From a virus, in IMG/VR virus record IMGVR_UViG_3300031621_000033, positions 1 through 25,628 of that record: 25,628 nucleotides of DNA, one strand, 5' to 3'. The first letter of the stretch is position 1; every line of letters starts with the position of its first letter. The notes beneath the pieces were generated by a model, which was not told the DNA's origin, searched no databases, and was given only the letters and a program-made list of their open reading frames with translations. This document shows, one piece after another, positions 22,612 through 25,628 of the stretch. Made by a program: the position numbers and the translations under genes.

Positions 22612-24380
22612 TACGTATTAAGGATTTAACGGTAAAGAATTTCATGAGTGTGGGTAATCAAACCCAGGCTGTAGATTTTAACAAAGAACAACTTACACTT
22701 GTACTTGGTGAAAACTTAGACCAGGGAGGTGACGACGCAGGATCTCGTAACGGTACTGGTAAAACTACAATTATTAACGCATTAAGTTATGCGTTATACG
22801 GACTAGCACTCACTAATATTAAAAGAAACAATTTAATTAACAAAACTAACAGCAAGGGTATGTTAGTTACACTGCATTTTGAAAAAGATGGTGTTGATTA
22901 TAGGATTGAACGCGGCCGTTCGCCTAATGTTCTTAAATTTTATGTAAATGATCAAGAACAAGAAATGACAGATGAGTCGCAAGGCGATAGCCGTAAGACT
23001 CAAGAATCTATTAATGTGTTGTTAGGTATGAGTCATGATATGTTTAAGCACATTGTTGCATTAAACACCTATACAGAACCTTTCTTAAGTATGCGTCAAA
23101 ATGACCAACGTGCAATTATTGAACAGTTATTAGGTATTACAATTCTATCTGAAAAGGCAGATAATCTAAAAGAACAGATTAAACAAACTAAAGATGCTAC
23201 TACTCAAGAAACATTAAAAATTGAAGCAATACAAACTGCTAATAGTAAAATTGAAAGTACTATTCAAAGTCTACAAGGAACACAACGAGCTTGGTTGTCT
23301 AAACAAAAAACAAATATTACTAAATTAGTACAAGCAATCGACGAATTAGAGCATTTAGACATTGATGTAGAGTTAGATTCGCATGAAAAACTGGCTAATT
23401 GGTCACAACACAATAATGCTATTATGGCTCTTAAAAAGGAATTAAGTACATTAGAACCTGCACTACAACGTGCTGGCAAGTCTGTTGCAAAGGCAACTAA
23501 AGATATCGTAGATTTAGATGATGCAACATGTTATACTTGTGGGCAAGAACTACATGCAGACAAAAAAGCAGAGATTGCAGAGCGTAAAACTAAAGAACTT
23601 GATGATGCTGTAGCGTATCAATCCGAGATTGATGTTAAAGTAAAAGACGTTATGAAAGCACTTGAGGAGATCGGTGATATCAACGGCAAGCCCACTACGT
23701 TTTATGAAACTGCTAAAGAAGCATACGATCATAGACAAAATGTTGATAGTTTAAAGCAGGCATTAACTGCAAAAGAAAACGAAACAGATCCGTATCAAGC
23801 ACAAATTGATGAGCTAAACAATACTGCTATGCAAGAACTTAATTGGTCAGCTATAAACGACCTAACTACGTTCAAAGAGCATCAAGAGTTTTTATTAAAA
23901 CTATTAACCAACAAAGATAGTTTTATTCGTAAGAAAATTATTGAACAAAATTTAGCATACTTAAACAATAGACTTACATATTATATTGTTAAATTAGGAT
24001 TGCCGCATCAAGTTGTTTTCCAAAATGACTTAGCTGTTGAAATTACACAACTAGGACAAGACTTAGACTTTGACAACTTGTCAAGAGGTGAGCGTAATAG
24101 ACTTATACTTGGTATGAGCTTTGCGTTTAGAGATGTTTGGGAAAGTTTGTATCAGAATATTAATTTATTATTCATTGATGAACTTATAGACAGTGGTATG
24201 GATACTGCTGGAGTTGAAGGCGCTCTAGGCGTACTAAAGAAAATGGGCAGAGAACGAAACAAAAATGTTTATCTTATCTCTCACAAAGATGAACTAGTAG
24301 GTCGTGTTAATCATGTTATGCGAGTTATAAAAGAAAACGGCTTTACAAGTTATGAAAATGATATAGAGATTATAGAATGA
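22608..24380 (+). CDS. 46: Recombination endonuclease subunit gp46 (SbcC/Rad50-like ATPase)
   Basis: This 590-residue SMC-type ATPase partners gp47. The Walker A motif RNGTGKTT is at residues 47-54. Charged coiled-coil arms run from about 180 to 300 and 315 to 420 on either side of a zinc-hook CYTCGQEL (Cys308, Cys311), the CxxC dimerisation hook of Rad50 proteins. The C-terminal half holds the ABC signature LSRGERNRLILG (about 491-502), Walker B LLFIDELID (about 520) and the switch His in YLISHKDEL. T4 gp46 is 560 residues, so it is full length. No strong ribosome site is seen, so it is probably translated by coupling through the 4-base overlap with gp47. Its stop overlaps hemC in the same way. 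Confidence 0.95.
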   Translation: MIRIKDLTVKNFMSVGNQTQAVDFNKEQLTLVLGENLDQGGDDAGSRNGTGKTTIINALSYALYGLALTNIKRNNLINKTNSKGMLVTLHFEKDGVDYRIERGRSPNVLKFYVNDQEQEMTDESQGDSRKTQESINVLLGMSHDMFKHIVALNTYTEPFLSMRQNDQRAIIEQLLGITILSEKADNLKEQIKQTKDATTQETLKIEAIQTANSKIESTIQSLQGTQRAWLSKQKTNITKLVQAIDELEHLDIDVELDSHEKLANWSQHNNAIMALKKELSTLEPALQRAGKSVAKATKDIVDLDDATCYTCGQELHADKKAEIAERKTKELDDAVAYQSEIDVKVKDVMKALEEIGDINGKPTTFYETAKEAYDHRQNVDSLKQALTAKENETDPYQAQIDELNNTAMQELNWSAINDLTTFKEHQEFLLKLLTNKDSFIRKKIIEQNLAYLNNRLTYYIVKLGLPHQVVFQNDLAVEITQLGQDLDFDNLSRGERNRLILGMSFAFRDVWESLYQNINLLFIDELIDSGMDTAGVEGALGVLKKMGRERNKNVYLISHKDELVGRVNHVMRVIKENGFTSYENDIEIIE

Positions 24381-25120
24381 AACTTAAAGTAGGTGTACGA
24401 GGAAGTAAATTAGCACTTGCATATGCTGATCGTGTGTGCAATGAACTAGCGTGTGATACAGAGATTATACCTATAAAGACACCTGGTGATTTAAATCCAG
24501 ATGTTCCTATTTACGAAATAGGCGGTAAAGGAGTATTCTGTAGTACTATTGAAACTGCTTTACTCAATGGTGAAATTGATGTTGCAGTACATAGTCTAAA
24601 AGATATGCCCGGCGAAGAACATCCTGATCTAGTAATATCAGCAATGTTAAAAAGAAATAGTCCTCATGATGTGTTAATTGGAAAGGTAAGTTACGGATTT
24701 ACTATTGGTACAAGCAGTCCTCGTCGTGAAGCACAACTAAAAGAAATGTATAGTAACATAGGTGTACAAATTAAACCTATTAGAGGAAATATAGATACTA
24801 GACTAGAAAAACTTGACAACGGCAATTATGATGCTATAATATTAGCTGAAGCTGGATTACAAGCATTAGATATTCGTCGTACATGGATAAGAGTACCTAT
24901 TATACCAGCAGTAGGACAAGGAATAATTGCATTGCAAACTAGAAAAGACGATGCTAACACTATTGAAATAGTCAAAAAAGCTAATCATTCTAACACCTTT
25001 GCACAAGCACAAGTTGAACGTGCATTTTTGAAAGGCATAGGCGGTGATTGTCATACAAAACTAGCGGCACATGCAACCGGCAGTAATCCTATTACACTTA
25101 AGGCAATGTATTATGGTTGA
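24377..25120 (+). CDS. hemC: Hydroxymethylbilane synthase (porphobilinogen deaminase), C-terminally short
   Basis: HemC joins four porphobilinogens into hydroxymethylbilane, the linear tetrapyrrole that leads to haem, chlorophyll and cobalamin. Family motifs are clear: VRGSKLALA (Arg8, Ser10), GGKGVF (49-54), DVAVHSLKDMP with catalytic Asp76 (E. coli Asp84), GTSSPRR (Arg116, Arg117), RGNIDTRLEKL (Arg136, Arg142), DAIILAEAGLQAL, PAVGQG, and GIGGDCHTKLAAHA, whose Cys225 matches the dipyrromethane-cofactor cysteine (E. coli Cys242). The protein has 247 residues against about 313 in E. coli; only 22 follow the cofactor cysteine instead of about 70, so most of domain 3 is missing. It overlaps gp46 by ATGA and the next gene by eight bases. 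I do not know it as a T4 core gene, so it looks like an acquired host-metabolism gene. Activity without domain 3 is uncertain. Confidence 0.93.
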   Translation: MKLKVGVRGSKLALAYADRVCNELACDTEIIPIKTPGDLNPDVPIYEIGGKGVFCSTIETALLNGEIDVAVHSLKDMPGEEHPDLVISAMLKRNSPHDVLIGKVSYGFTIGTSSPRREAQLKEMYSNIGVQIKPIRGNIDTRLEKLDNGNYDAIILAEAGLQALDIRRTWIRVPIIPAVGQGIIALQTRKDDANTIEIVKKANHSNTFAQAQVERAFLKGIGGDCHTKLAAHATGSNPITLKAMYYG

Positions 25121-25328
25121 CGATGATATACACGATCAGCTGACAAAAGCCTATATGGAATACTTCAAAGAGAATGACAAGTTTGAAGCAAGAAATAGTG
25201 TAAGGACACATACTGCTAGTCGAAAATGTCTTAGAGAAATACGTAGATTAGCAAAACTACGCATGGAAGAAATAAGAGAAAAACACGTAACAACTAGAAA
25301 AACCAAGACCAAAGGCAAAACCAAATAG
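25113..25328 (+). CDS. Small basic helical protein of unknown function
   Basis: This is a 71-residue protein starting at the ATG inside the last codons of hemC (8-base overlap), with AAGG nine bases upstream. A longer in-frame start at 25071 would sit deep inside hemC and lacks support. The first half is acidic and helical (VDDDIHDQLTKAYMEYFKEN). The second is strongly basic (ASRKCLREIRRLAKLRMEEI, then a Lys/Thr-rich tail, TRKTKTKGKTK). Small proteins with this Y-x-x-(Y/F)...(L)x(E/K)(I/L)xxLAKxRRxE layout are common in marine phages. A histone-like, nucleic-acid-binding role is a guess from charge alone. It has no Cys/His metal site or membrane segment. Confidence 0.75.
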   Translation: MVDDDIHDQLTKAYMEYFKENDKFEARNSVRTHTASRKCLREIRRLAKLRMEEIREKHVTTRKTKTKGKTK

Positions 25329-25345
25329 GTACACATATATACTGG

Positions 25346-25628
25346 ATGCAGTGGACTTATAATGGAAAAAAGATAACCAAAATACCAGACGAATACGAAG
25401 GATTTGTTTATCTCATTACTAATAAAACTACAGGCCAAAAATATATAGGTAAAAAACTAGCAAAATTTAAAACTACTAAGCCACCACTTAAAGGCAAGAA
25501 AAATAAACGTCGCGGAACTAAAGAAAGTGACTGGAGAGAATACTATGGCTCCAGTGATAGACTGAACGCAGACGTTGCAACACTAGGCGAAGATAAGTTT
25601 ACAAGAGAAATACTATACCTATGTAAAG
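25346..25628 (+). CDS. GIY-YIG-type nuclease (partial, cut by window end)
   Basis: There are 94 complete codons from ATG at 25346 to the window edge with no stop. The GIY-YIG signature is present as GFVYLI (residues 19-24) and, ten residues after the first Tyr, QKYIGKK (31-37). A basic stretch, KPPLKGKKNKRRGTKESDW, follows, then EYYGSSDRL and an EDKFTREILYLC segment, typical of the short phage GIY-YIG proteins that also occur outside introns. The family includes homing endonucleases (T4 SegA, I-TevI) and repair nucleases. The catalytic Arg and Glu cannot be assigned with confidence in the visible part. It starts 17 bases after the small basic gene with only a weak ribosome site (a TGG just before ATG). 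Its position at the edge of an accessory gene block would fit a free-standing homing-type gene, but this is inference. Confidence 0.8.
   Translation, partial: MQWTYNGKKITKIPDEYEGFVYLITNKTTGQKYIGKKLAKFKTTKPPLKGKKNKRRGTKESDWREYYGSSDRLNADVATLGEDKFTREILYLCK

Noticed and set aside
25095-25125. Programmed +1 frameshift joining hemC to the small basic gene (UGA C context as in prfB)
   Set aside because: The next frame is +1, but GGT-to-GTT is a poor slip site, the AAGG is too far upstream, and the fused tail does not resemble HemC domain 3.
25151-25438. Minus-strand open frame opposite the small basic gene with a membrane-like translation
   Set aside because: It spans two plus-strand genes and is the expected complement of Lys/Arg-rich coding; no start signal is seen.
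1-25628. tRNA genes, CRISPR arrays, insertion sequences, rho-independent terminators
   Set aside because: No cloverleaf, regular spaced repeats, transposase motifs or GC hairpin followed by a T-run was recognised at gene ends; weak hairpins cannot be excluded by eye.

Overview
The window is a piece of the genome of a T4-like (Straboviridae/Kyanoviridae-type) tailed myovirus, most probably a marine one. The DNA is visibly AT-rich. The baseplate proteins resemble the marine cyanophage/pelagiphage branch more than coliphage T4: gp5 has no lysozyme domain, gp6 is nearly twice the T4 length, and a giant structural protein follows gp6. The host cannot be fixed from this sequence; a cyanobacterium or a SAR11-type alphaproteobacterium would both fit.

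Left block, minus strand, about 20.63 kb down to base 1: a late virion operon for the baseplate, in transcription order gp48, gp53, an 848-residue hub-like protein, gp5, gp25, gp6, and a giant structural protein that is still open at base 1 after 3,844 codons. Genes are packed with one-base stop/start overlaps or gaps of 0-51 bases. Late-type boxes (CTAAATA) lie just upstream of gp48 and of gp6. The giant gene fills the first 11.5 kb; its reading frame has no stop anywhere in the window. Its C-terminal third carries seven FG-GAP-like repeats that could form one beta-propeller, split by an insertion of about 680 residues.

Right block, plus strand, 20.67 kb to the end: an expression and recombination operon. 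It starts with a near-perfect sigma-70 promoter, then the late sigma factor gp55, a second perfect sigma-70 promoter (TTGACA-17-TATAAT), the recombination nuclease pair gp47/gp46 (SbcD/SbcC-like), a phage-borne hydroxymethylbilane synthase (hemC, tetrapyrrole synthesis), a small basic protein, and the start of a GIY-YIG nuclease cut by the window edge. gp47, gp46, hemC and the small gene overlap by 4-8 bases and look translationally coupled.

How it fits together: gp55 is the sigma factor expected to read the late boxes that drive the baseplate operon, and its own host-type promoter stands back to back with one of those boxes. The gp47/gp46 pair would process DNA ends during recombination-dependent replication. 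HemC is the one gene with an obvious host-metabolism role; it keeps the catalytic and cofactor residues but has lost most of domain 3. No tRNA, rRNA, CRISPR array, insertion sequence or strong rho-independent terminator was seen. No stretch above 300 bases lacks a gene.
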